Source of the DNA: Rodentibacter caecimuris | Lineage (GTDB): Bacteria; Pseudomonadota; Gammaproteobacteria; Enterobacterales; Pasteurellaceae | Strand: one strand, 5' to 3' | DNA: 39,408 nt | Assembly: GCF_024622045.1 (NCBI RefSeq) | Contig: NZ_JANKBP010000019.1 | Shown here: positions 33,701 to 39,408 of the stretch, piece by piece | Layout: each line of letters starts with the position of its first letter | Numbering within the stretch: position 1 is the stretch's first letter | Translations under genes and position numbers: made by a program | Notes under the pieces: model-generated | What the model was told of the DNA's origin: nothing | Seen by the model: only the letters and a program-made list of their open reading frames with translations | Databases searched by the model: none

Positions 33701-33738
33701 GCAGAACCTTTAAATTAGGGGTAACGGCAAAATTTTAG
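30724..33738 (+). CDS. TonB-dependent outer-membrane receptor, hemophilin/heme type (HphR-like)
   Basis: This 1004-residue outer-membrane protein should import heme, probably from the hemophilin-like protein encoded next. It has a signal peptide (1-27, ending ASA), a probable TonB box in QLDVIDVRAT, a plug domain (about 50-170) with GASPADLFQEFNGVYSG, DPNIRGVQGQGRIPVTIDG and GGITVEKGPD, then a 22-strand barrel ending GRTFKLGVTAKF with the terminal Phe. Three cysteine pairs lie in putative outer loops. A long charged insertion of about 155 residues (562-718) is a notable extra loop. The start is GTG 30724 with AGGAG six bases before it. It has no uptake core across 3 kb. Hemoglobin or transferrin receptors are alternatives; the downstream hemophore and Slam favour hemophilin. 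Confidence 0.86.
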   Translation: MKNKDIYRKLLMSAYGLASVSVIQASATEQLDVIDVRATADQKDEQGKDDVYQRNITNLYAGKETIERYKGASPADLFQEFNGVYSGDARNSGAVDPNIRGVQGQGRIPVTIDGTEQALTTWRGYNGANNRNYIDPNLIGGITVEKGPDLASGNQSGIGGAVKMRTIDVDDILKPGQKVGVELKLETSNNSVKERIPDFKWGQDYRVVGDGTPGDFSSVTLVKPKTKGKYFKDNAMRLAVGVKEEKFDLLAAYGYRSKGNYLAGKGGASKYEGVIDEKSGRDLKQIEPNLPFAASIYRPHTEIPNTSSAMESYLLKGSLRPTDKQTVKMGYRHTKMTYGEIMPSRLDFSEFHGYIPQWPLATVKQQAFNLDYAYNPDNPWINFNAGIWYTRTISDTNTSGGNPREAKSKDVDWTLATTQCVTVNPDAVNPHEFLVLDRDCLARIGDPLVKQNPNTDGKYNYVNAAQVNAYNTRRGIHLSNTMNLTDQLDLTISAALQKERLTSSHFNATPNPSSTYESPPRAGRRQEWDIAFNFNYRPTNWLMLTAGARYNEYWSFDDYLNYLLTSGELYKPYHYDGVDYPATVNVAQSISYKEVMTQKEWERYDEINKKLFGPDSEVCKTEACEREEEKLSKEFWKITGEDDIQDGYRYHRKGIDQYYHSDGRLHREDNPFYNGTLKNEKVKHPVTGETVDKYQRYYSGTFAKKLKDEDKLKKVEKKRGHAFSPAFSATAFLTDNSRVYVRYTQYARMPSIFETTVGFSASADTSARFKNAKLKPEKARNIELGYVYDFSSYFDSPTKADIKLNYYHNVTKDVIDRNTDFRFVQLDKRILEGVELQARYDNGDYFGDLGIEYHLKNKVCDANTAVEMDPVQLRVPTCMTGGFAWGYLRTQLQPKYSISSNLGARFLDRKLEIGSRWLYHSKAKNKDEDRLWELKVLDGGIWNRPMSWQPVLTVDAYIKYQFSPNFTMELTGTNLTDRYYLDPMTRSMIPAPGRTFKLGVTAKF

Positions 33739-33763
33739 AAGAGCGTTTTTCTTCTAAAGAGAA

Positions 33764-33870
33764 AAGCGGTAAAACTTTGCAACCAAACAACCGTTTTACC
33801 GCTTGATAGGAAGCCATAGGCATTCTGCGTATAAAAAACCTATGGCTGTTAATCGTGGGGATACTCCCAC
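33764..33870 (+). other. Three consecutive stem-loops between receptor and hemophilin genes
   Basis: Arms AAGCGGTAAAAC and GTTTTACCGCTT (33764-33775 with 33793-33804), AGCCATAGG and CCTATGGCT (33812-33820 with 33839-33847), and GTGGG with CCCAC (33855-33859 with 33866-33870) are all perfect. None is followed by a T-run. They fill the gap between the receptor stop and the hemophilin Shine-Dalgarno (GGAG at 33880-33883). Confidence 0.7.
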
Positions 33871-33891
33871 AAAAAACATGGAGATTCTAAC

Positions 33892-34689
33892 ATGAAAAAA
33901 TCAATTTTATCCACCGCACTTTTTGCCACATTAGCTATTGCTACCACCTCTGCCAATGCAGTTGTAACCTCCGGTGTTAGTCAAAAAACAGCATTACAAT
34001 TACCTGAAAAAGGTTCGGCTGCACATAACGGTTGGTTCCACTCCGATCAAGCCGGATTACCGGGTGTAATAGTTGATGGTGTAAGCAAAAAAGTTACTAG
34101 CTTCCAATCTCTTACCAAAATTACTAAAAATACCCAATGGTTAAAAGCCTTTGGCGGCGTCGATAAAAACGGCGTTGTGGTATTAAAAATGAATAATATG
34201 CCGAAATGGGTGCCGGGTTTCCATAATCAACTAGGGAATTTCGCCTTTAAAAAAGTGGGGGCGGAAGAACTATATTATGGGGAATGGTTAGCTAGAGACG
34301 GAAATATTGATAAAGATCGCGTAGTTTATTATGCCGGAAACAATAAAACCGAAAAAATGCCGACGGGCGGCACCGCGATTTATGACGTAACCGGTATCAA
34401 TAAAAATACCGAGCTGGATAAAGAACTGTTAAAAGGTCAATTCACGGCTGATTTCAGTAAAAATACGTTAAACGGTTCAATCAGTAAAACGGGATTAACC
34501 GTTAAGGTGAATGACGCCAAAATTGATAGTGGAAAGGCTAGCTTTAAAGGTGTAGCAACGGCTAATGGTAAGGTTCGAGGTCTCACTGAAGGGCATTTCT
34601 TCGGCAAAGATGCGGCGGCTTTAGCTGGTTATGCCAAATTTAACGGCAATAACCAATTTGATACGGCCTTCGGTGGCACGAAAAAATAG
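33892..34689 (+). CDS. Hemophilin-like secreted heme-binding protein (Slam substrate)
   Basis: Hemophilins (Hpl of H. haemolyticus, HphA of Acinetobacter) are secreted hemophores exported by a dedicated Slam and read by a TonB-dependent receptor. The 265-residue protein has a signal peptide (MKKSILSTALFATLAIATTSANA) and no lipobox, so it should be soluble. The N-terminal part (24-150) carries AAHNGWFHSDQAGLPGVIVDG, with histidines that could bind heme, and WVPGFHNQLGNFAFKKVG. The C-terminal beta barrel (about 155-265) ends GHFFGKDAAALAGYAKFNGN, the pattern shared by Slam substrates such as TbpB. It has strong expression signals: GGAG 8 bases before ATG and an uptake core in the signal-peptide codons (33913-33921). 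A T-ended hairpin lies between it and the Slam gene. Confidence 0.85.
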   Translation: MKKSILSTALFATLAIATTSANAVVTSGVSQKTALQLPEKGSAAHNGWFHSDQAGLPGVIVDGVSKKVTSFQSLTKITKNTQWLKAFGGVDKNGVVVLKMNNMPKWVPGFHNQLGNFAFKKVGAEELYYGEWLARDGNIDKDRVVYYAGNNKTEKMPTGGTAIYDVTGINKNTELDKELLKGQFTADFSKNTLNGSISKTGLTVKVNDAKIDSGKASFKGVATANGKVRGLTEGHFFGKDAAALAGYAKFNGNNQFDTAFGGTKK

Positions 34690-34712
34690 CCTTTTATCGC
34701 TTTTATATTTAG

Positions 34713-34734
34713 GGGGAGGCTTCTCCCCTTTTTT
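34713..34734 (+). terminator. Terminator or attenuator between hemophilin and Slam genes
   Basis: GGGGAG (34713-34718) and CTCCCC (34723-34728) pair over a 4-base loop, followed by TTTTTTC. The Slam start is at 34757, only 23 bases further, so partial read-through is the likely way Slam is expressed at a lower level. Confidence 0.8.
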
Positions 34735-34756
34735 CTCTACCCGAATATGGATTTTT

Positions 34757-36208
34757 ATGAAAAAACGTCATTTTATTTCTATCGGAATGCTTTATTGGCT
34801 AACCAGTTCAAGCGCCCAAGCCAATGTGCAAGAACAAGAGGCGCTCAGACTATGGCGACAACATTCTCAGCAATCAGCACAACAGCAGCAGGAACAACGT
34901 ATTAATAGCGAACAATCGGAAAATGAAATCACTTTAGAAGGCGAGTCTTTTAATGTGGAGAACAATGTTGAAGCCGTCGGACAAGCCTTATATATCGCAT
35001 TAAACCACCAACTATGGCAATATGCCGAAAAATTCCTCGCTCAATATGAAAATTTTCCTGATCATCAAGATCAGCTGGTTTGGTTTGCTAAAGGTGCATT
35101 AGCCAGAGAACGTGGCGATTTAGTTGAGGCAGAACAATATTACCGTGCATTACTACAAAGTGAACCAGATTTTTTACGCGGTCAATTGGATCTTGCCCGA
35201 ATTCTGTTTGAAAATAAAAAGAACACAGAATCGACCGCACTTTTTCAGCAACTCGCTGCCCAGCCCTTACCGGACGGCGTACAATTAACTATTCACGATT
35301 ATCAACAAGCGCTCCAAGAACGGGAAAGCTGGCAACATTCACTTACCATAGGTTATCAATATCATCAAAATATTAATCAATCCTCACAAAAGGAAGTTTG
35401 CCTGCTTTATAAGGAAGATCAATGCCTGATTAATCGCCGCTCGCCACAAGCGCTCAATGCCCACGGTTGGCGCTATGATTTTAATACGCAACGTCGCCTG
35501 TCTTTAACCGGCAATCACGGATTCATGTTTTACCTAAACAGCTACGGACAATTTTACCCGAAACAGGGAGACTACAATGAAAACACCGTTAAAACCTATG
35601 GCGGATACAGTTTTCGTCATGCTAAAACAGATATTACCGTCGCTCCTCTCTTAGAATACAACACTTTCGGAAATCACCGTTATTATCACGGCTGGGGCGG
35701 GCACTTTGAGTGGACGCAAACTATTTCACCGCGCCATAGTTGGAATCTCCAATTCGAGCATAAAAAACTTCAATATAGCCAACATTACAGCACATTTAAT
35801 AAAGCTGATATCAGCTCCTTATTCGGCACTTGGTATTATTTATTTACACCACAAACTACCTTCTTCGGCGGCATTGATTGGTCATCTCGCCGCACAACAG
35901 ACGATACCCAATCTTATCGTATGCAAGGCATTCGCTTAGGTTTTAATCATCAATTTGATTTTGGATTAAATACCACTTTTTTAGCATTATTGCGACAATA
36001 TAAGTATCAAGACTACCATGCTGCACTCGAATTAACCCGCAAAGACAAACAGCAAATCTATTTAACCGTCTTAAAAGTACCGAGTTGGAGTTTTAAAGGT
36101 ATCACTCCGAATTTTGTGCTAAAACATACGCGTAATCACAGTAATGCCGATTATGTTTATAGCTACAAACAAAGTGAAATACAGCTGAATTTTGAGTGGA
36201 TATTTTAA
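34757..36208 (+). CDS. Slam-type outer-membrane translocon (DUF560) for hemophilin
   Basis: Slam proteins move specific surface lipoproteins or hemophores across the outer membrane. From ATG 34757 the protein is 483 residues: a signal peptide (MKKRHFISIGMLYWLTSSSAQA), a Gln-rich linker, TPR-like repeats at about 70-170 (ALYIALNHQLWQYAEKFLAQ, ALARERGDLVEAEQYYRALL), then a C-terminal barrel of about 14 strands with alternating aromatic residues (GYQYHQNINQS, GGYSFRHAKTDITVAPLLEY) that ends FEWIF, a BAM-recognised terminal Phe. A longer frame opens at 34631 inside the hemophilin gene, but the residues before the signal peptide are not credible. The adjacent hemophilin is its expected cargo. Confidence 0.9.
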   Translation: MKKRHFISIGMLYWLTSSSAQANVQEQEALRLWRQHSQQSAQQQQEQRINSEQSENEITLEGESFNVENNVEAVGQALYIALNHQLWQYAEKFLAQYENFPDHQDQLVWFAKGALARERGDLVEAEQYYRALLQSEPDFLRGQLDLARILFENKKNTESTALFQQLAAQPLPDGVQLTIHDYQQALQERESWQHSLTIGYQYHQNINQSSQKEVCLLYKEDQCLINRRSPQALNAHGWRYDFNTQRRLSLTGNHGFMFYLNSYGQFYPKQGDYNENTVKTYGGYSFRHAKTDITVAPLLEYNTFGNHRYYHGWGGHFEWTQTISPRHSWNLQFEHKKLQYSQHYSTFNKADISSLFGTWYYLFTPQTTFFGGIDWSSRRTTDDTQSYRMQGIRLGFNHQFDFGLNTTFLALLRQYKYQDYHAALELTRKDKQQIYLTVLKVPSWSFKGITPNFVLKHTRNHSNADYVYSYKQSEIQLNFEWIF

Positions 36209-36280
36209 ATTAGCACGGGGAAATTCTATTTCTCCTGAGCTTTTATCATTGTTGGACATTCGGAGAATCTACACCTATTG

Positions 36281-36520
36281 TTATTTCCCTTTCTTTATCC
36301 AATATTTAAACGGAGTTGTTTCCACTTCACTTCTCAGCAAGCGGTGATCCATAAATTGACAAAAACTGGGAATATCACGCGTGGTGGCAGGATCATCAGC
36401 AAGGATCAATAGCACATCGCCTTCGTTTAAATGGCGAATTGTTTTACGCACTAGCATAACGGGTTCAGGGCAACGCAAACCCAAAGTATCAAGCGTTTGG
36501 GAGATCGTAATTTCAGGCAT
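36281..36520 (-). CDS. tusA: Sulfur carrier protein TusA
   Basis: TusA passes persulfide sulfur from IscS to TusBCD for 2-thiouridine in tRNA and other uses. From ATG 36518-36520 the protein is 79 residues, typical of the family, with the TLGLRCPEPVMLVRKTIR motif whose Cys17 carries sulfur, followed by LILADDPATTRDIPSFCQFM. A longer frame to 36655 adds residues not seen in the family. It is divergent from yigZ; the 110-base gap holds their promoters, which I cannot place with confidence. Confidence 0.94.
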   Translation of the reverse strand: MPEITISQTLDTLGLRCPEPVMLVRKTIRHLNEGDVLLILADDPATTRDIPSFCQFMDHRLLRSEVETTPFKYWIKKGK

Positions 36521-36631
36521 TGATTTCTCTTTCCAAAAAATAAGGTGCATGATACCACTTATTGGGAAATTTCGACAAATCCCTATCATCAGTGATAGAC
36601 TAGCGCCATTCAAATTATCTGAAGAAATATA

Positions 36632-37252
36632 ATGGCGGAATATTTTGTGCCTCAAAGTGCGGTCGTTTTTGAAGAAGAAATTAAAAAAAGCCGCTTTATC
36701 ACTTACTTACAACATACGAATGGTTTAGGCGAAGCTAAAGCATTCTGGACAAAGATCAGGCATGCTCACCCTCATGCAAGACATCATTGTTGGGCGGCAG
36801 TGGCAGGTAAACCGACGGATTCACAACAATTGGGCTTTTCAGATGATGGCGAACCGGCCGGTACGGCAGGAAAGCCAATGTTAAGTGCCTTATTAGGAAG
36901 TCATATAGGAGAAATTAGTGCCGTAGTGGTTCGTTACTACGGGGGAATTCTATTGGGAACGGGTGGTTTGGTTCGCGCTTATGGCAATGGTGTTCAACAG
37001 GCACTAAAACAGCTGAAAACGGAAATTAAAGTTGAGCGTATTCCTTTTCAATTAGATTGTGATTATGGGCAAATGGGGTTGGTACAGCTACTTTGTGACA
37101 AATATCAAATTGAGATTTTATCGCAGGATTTTCAAGTGCAAGTTCATTTAACTTTAGGTATTAGTGAAAAAACGGTTGAGCCTTTTTCAATAGAACTGGC
37201 CGAAAAATCTGCAGGTAAATTGACCGTTCAACCGTTGAAAGCAGGTAAATAA
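36632..37252 (+). CDS. yigZ: IMPACT/YigZ family protein
   Basis: The exact function is unclear; the family has an RNase PH-like ribosomal-S5 domain and is related to eukaryotic IMPACT. The 206-residue protein has the signature KKSRFITYLQHTNGLGEAKAF, HHCWAAVAGKP, GFSDDGEPAGTAGKPML and VVRYYGGILLGTGGLVRAYG, then a C-terminal DUF1949 half. It is first in yigZ-trkH-hemG, the same order as in E. coli just before the rrnA operon. An uptake core at 36655-36663 lies in the first codons. Confidence 0.95.
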   Translation: MAEYFVPQSAVVFEEEIKKSRFITYLQHTNGLGEAKAFWTKIRHAHPHARHHCWAAVAGKPTDSQQLGFSDDGEPAGTAGKPMLSALLGSHIGEISAVVVRYYGGILLGTGGLVRAYGNGVQQALKQLKTEIKVERIPFQLDCDYGQMGLVQLLCDKYQIEILSQDFQVQVHLTLGISEKTVEPFSIELAEKSAGKLTVQPLKAGK

Positions 37253-37254
37253 TC

Positions 37255-38718
37255 GTGCATATTTTATCCATTATTCGAATCATTGGTATTCTCGTGATGT
37301 GCTTTTCCTGTGCCATGTTGATTCCTGCTTTTGTCGCATTAATCTACGGTGACGGTGGTGGAAAAGCCTTTATGCAAGCCTTTGCCTTGAGCTTAACGGT
37401 TGGTACGCTTTTATGGTGGCCTTGCCACCATCACAAACAAGAACTGCGTTCACGAGACGGATTTCTGATTGTGGTGGCATTTTGGTTTGTACTTGGTGGT
37501 TTAGCCACCTTACCACTGTTGCTGCTTGATACACTCCATTTAACCGTCGCATCTGCCGTATTTGAAGCGTTTTCAGGCTTAACGACAACAGGCGCGACAG
37601 TAATGACAGGGCTGGATAATCTGCCTAAAGCTTTGTTATTCTATCGCCAACTATTACAGTGGCTTGGTGGAATGGGGATTATTGTATTGGCGATTGCAAT
37701 TATCCCGCTATTAGGTATTGGCGGTATGCAACTTTATCGCGCGGAAATGTCCGGTCCGATGAAAGAGCAAAAAATTCGTCCAAGGATCACCGAAACCGCC
37801 AAAATGTTGTGGGTGATTTATCTTTCACTGACGATTTCTTGTGCGTTAACTTATTGGTTGGCGGGAATGGATCCCTTTGATGCATTAACACATAGTTTTT
37901 CTACGGTATCTATTGGTGGTTTTTCGACACATGATGCCAGTATGGGCCATTTCAATAGTCCGTTGATTAATGGCATAACCATCTTATTTTTACTGATTTC
38001 CGCCTGTAATTTTGGCTTGCATTTTCGGGCGTTTTCAACGACCGGACATGAAAATTTTGTCAAAATTTATTTACGGGATCCTGAATTTCGCTTTTTTATC
38101 AGTACCCAAATAATATTGGTTACACTATGTATGTTAGTGATGTGGAATCACCGTTATTTCTCATTCTCTTGGCAAGATTTTGAACAAATACTGTTTCAAG
38201 CCGTATCAATTTCTACTACAACGGGCTATACAACGTCAGATTTTACTGTTTGGCCGTCTTTTGTACCTGTGTTATTAATTCTCGCATCTTTCATGGGAGG
38301 CTGTGCCGGCTCTGTCGGGGGCGGTTTACGAGTAGCGAGGGTATTAGTACTTTATTTACAAGGTAAACGGGAACTTAAACGTGTTGTGCATCCGAATTTA
38401 GTCTATCCCATTAAATGGGGAAAAACAGTATTGGATGAACGGGTTATTGGTAGTATCTGGGCATTTTTTTCGGCATACCTTTTAGTCTTTGTCGTTTGTT
38501 TACTGGGGGTCATTGCTTGTGGTGTAGAACCTTTCGATGCATTTAATGCCGTCTTAGCCTGTTTGAACAACCTTGGATCTGCGTTGGGTTCGGTTAGTGG
38601 CAATATGATGGCGATTCCCGACAGTGCAAAATGGATTTTAACCGTTGCAATGGTATGCGGACGTTTGGAAATTTTTACCCTGTTAGCTTTATTTACCCCT
38701 GCATTTTGGAAAGCGTAA
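37255..38718 (+). CDS. trkH: Trk potassium uptake transmembrane protein TrkH
   Basis: TrkH forms the inner-membrane potassium pore and works with the NAD-binding regulator TrkA. The 487-residue protein (E. coli 483) has four membrane-pore-membrane repeats with selectivity-filter sequences such as FSGLTTTGATVM, HSFSTVSIGGFSTHD, VSISTTTGYTTSDF and LACLNNLGSALG. It starts at GTG 37255, two bases after the yigZ stop, with only a weak Shine-Dalgarno, suggesting coupling. Its stop overlaps the hemG start by one base (TAATG). TrkA is not in the window. Confidence 0.97.
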   Translation: MHILSIIRIIGILVMCFSCAMLIPAFVALIYGDGGGKAFMQAFALSLTVGTLLWWPCHHHKQELRSRDGFLIVVAFWFVLGGLATLPLLLLDTLHLTVASAVFEAFSGLTTTGATVMTGLDNLPKALLFYRQLLQWLGGMGIIVLAIAIIPLLGIGGMQLYRAEMSGPMKEQKIRPRITETAKMLWVIYLSLTISCALTYWLAGMDPFDALTHSFSTVSIGGFSTHDASMGHFNSPLINGITILFLLISACNFGLHFRAFSTTGHENFVKIYLRDPEFRFFISTQIILVTLCMLVMWNHRYFSFSWQDFEQILFQAVSISTTTGYTTSDFTVWPSFVPVLLILASFMGGCAGSVGGGLRVARVLVLYLQGKRELKRVVHPNLVYPIKWGKTVLDERVIGSIWAFFSAYLLVFVVCLLGVIACGVEPFDAFNAVLACLNNLGSALGSVSGNMMAIPDSAKWILTVAMVCGRLEIFTLLALFTPAFWKA

Positions 38719-39233
38719 TGAAAACATTAATTCTTTATTCAAGCCATGATGGGCAAACAAAAAAAATCTCGGAATTTTTAACCGCACTTTTAAATGGTGA
38801 GGTGCTGGTCGATGCTTTACGAGAGGATTATGATATTGAAACCTTTGATCGGGTTATTATTGGCGCTTCCATACGTTATGGTCATTTTAGTAAAACCCTC
38901 GATCGTTTTGTTGTGCGTAACCGTGAGCATTTGGAGCAAAAAAGAGCTGTATTTTTTAGCGTTAATTTAACTGCTCGCAAGGAAGGTAAGGATAACCCCG
39001 AAACGAATGTATATGTGCGTAAATTTTTACAACGCACAAAATGGCAACCTAAATTGGCAGCTGTATTTGCGGGAGCATTATTATATCCACGCTATAAATG
39101 GTTTGATCGTGTGATGATCCGATTCATTATGAAAATCACCGGTGGTGAGACGGATACAACAAAAGAGATCGAATATACGGATTGGGAGAAAGTAAAGGAA
39201 TTTGCTCAACGGATTAATCGGTTGGAGAAATAA
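38718..39233 (+). CDS. hemG: Menaquinone-dependent protoporphyrinogen oxidase HemG
   Basis: HemG is the flavodoxin-like, membrane-associated enzyme that oxidises protoporphyrinogen IX to protoporphyrin IX with quinones as electron acceptors. From ATG 38718 the protein is 171 residues (E. coli 181) and starts MKTLILYSSHDGQTKKI, the FMN-binding loop; VIIGASIRYGHF, FFSVNLTARKEGK, AGALLYPRYKWFDRVMIRF and GGETDTTKEIEYTDWE match the E. coli protein. A frame opening at 38631 inside trkH is rejected. The uptake core at 38781-38789 encodes part of LTALL. It is the last gene before the rRNA leader. Confidence 0.97.
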   Translation: MKTLILYSSHDGQTKKISEFLTALLNGEVLVDALREDYDIETFDRVIIGASIRYGHFSKTLDRFVVRNREHLEQKRAVFFSVNLTARKEGKDNPETNVYVRKFLQRTKWQPKLAAVFAGALLYPRYKWFDRVMIRFIMKITGGETDTTKEIEYTDWEKVKEFAQRINRLEK

Positions 39234-39314
39234 CCAAGATTAAGCCGAAAATTATCCGATTTGGAGGAGATTTAATCAAAGGATCATTTTTTCAAATTTT
39301 TTGCAAAAAAGTGC

Positions 39315-39342
39315 TTGCATTGATTTTGAATTTCCCTATAAT
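39315..39342 (+). promoter_or_regulatory. Ribosomal RNA operon promoter
   Basis: TTGCAT (39315-39320), a 16-base spacer and TATAAT (39337-39342), followed by GCGC, form a strong stringent-type promoter; the A/T-rich stretch 39286-39314 could be an UP element. Position after hemG matches the E. coli trkH-hemG-rrn order. Confidence 0.85.
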
Positions 39343-39350
39343 GCGCACCA

Positions 39351-39408
39351 CACAACGACGCGCTGTTGTGAAGTTTGAGAATTTGCCGGTGCGTCGTTAT
39401 TTTTTGCT
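39351..39408 (+). ncRNA. rRNA operon leader (truncated by window)
   Basis: The leader contains two mutually exclusive stems. CACAAC (39351-39356) pairs with GTTGTG (39365-39370), and AACGACGC (39354-39361) pairs with GCGTCGTT (39391-39398), the latter followed by ATTTTTT like a terminator. The final TGCT could be the first bases of a boxA element, which I cannot confirm because the window ends. No 16S sequence is reached. Confidence 0.7.

Larger units (their letters stand above)
1539..38789. repeat. Scattered DNA-uptake signal cores (AAGTGCGGT type)
   Basis: At least 28 exact 9-base cores were read by eye. Forward starts: 1539, 1829, 3194, 11785, 12727, 13791, 19382, 20069, 20890, 22639, 25784, 27124, 28846, 36655. 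Reverse starts: 2640, 4929, 8146, 17938, 20104, 20921, 24676, 25927, 26977, 27348, 27969, 33913, 35234, 38781. Hel-type uptake sequences bind the competence machinery in Haemophilus, Aggregatibacter and Pasteurella. Density is very low in 4.94-11.78 kb (one) and none between 28.86 and 33.91 kb. Confidence 0.9.

Noticed and set aside
34631..34756. Long N-terminal extension of the Slam protein overlapping hemophilin
   Set aside because: It runs through the hemophilin 3' end and a terminator hairpin; the signal peptide begins at ATG 34757.
36521..36655. Extended TusA frame
   Set aside because: TusA is about 80 residues and starts a few residues before the CPxP motif; the extension runs into the divergent yigZ start.
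38631..38717. HemG start inside trkH
   Set aside because: HemG family proteins begin MKTLI; that methionine is at 38718 and overlaps the trkH stop in the usual coupled way.
1..39408. CRISPR arrays, insertion sequences, integrases or prophage genes
   Set aside because: No regular spaced repeats, transposase motifs or phage proteins were seen; repeats are uptake sequences and hairpins.

Overview
The window comes from a member of the Pasteurellaceae, on the Haemophilus/Aggregatibacter/Pasteurella side of the family. The 9-base DNA-uptake core AAGTGCGGT or its complement occurs at least 28 times by eye. Many neighbourhoods are typical of the family: tuf, hemCDXY, ispDF-ftsB, hel (lipoprotein e(P4)), oxyR beside a peroxiredoxin-glutaredoxin fusion, selC/selAB, and yigZ-trkH-hemG running into an rRNA leader. 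Intact hemC and hemD argue against a strict heme auxotroph such as H. influenzae. I cannot name the species.

Layout. 1-562: 3' end of tuf and its terminator. 706-4955: hemC-hemD-hemX-hemY on the + strand. 5111-11069: an AT-rich, uptake-sequence-poor sugar locus. An ABC ATPase, permease, LyxK-like kinase and DeoR-type regulator run leftward, and a divergent periplasmic binding protein runs rightward; two CRP-like sites lie between them. 11221-12658: ftsB-ispD-ispF (- strand), then divergent hel behind a perfect CRP palindrome. 13810-16203: fabR and oxyR (- strand) divergent from the Prx5/glutaredoxin fusion gene, with an OxyR-like motif between. 16342-20866: an exported SAM hydrolase, a YdcZ-type DMT protein, BrnQ, a PACE-family pump and SatP. 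20946-24384: oadGAB, the sodium-pumping oxaloacetate decarboxylase. 24508-28838: tRNA-Sec, selA, selB and a coupled lipoprotein gene. 28999-30153: an AT-rich putative secreted zinc metallopeptidase. 30154-36208: a Fur box, a large TonB-dependent receptor, a hemophilin-like secreted heme-binding protein and its Slam-type outer-membrane translocon. 36281-39233: tusA (- strand), then yigZ-trkH-hemG. 39286-39408: rRNA operon promoter and leader, cut by the window end.

How they work together. Heme is the main theme. hemC, hemD and hemG are tetrapyrrole-synthesis genes, and the 30.7-36.2 kb locus has the parts for Fur-controlled heme capture: Slam exports a hemophore that is expected to hand heme to the receptor. 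This resembles the hemophilin systems of H. haemolyticus and Acinetobacter. The least explained items are the metallopeptidase just upstream of that locus, the signal-peptide-bearing SAM hydrolase, the transporter/kinase cluster with no other catabolic enzyme, and several structured non-coding intervals. Everything here is read from sequence and remembered family knowledge; no database search was run.
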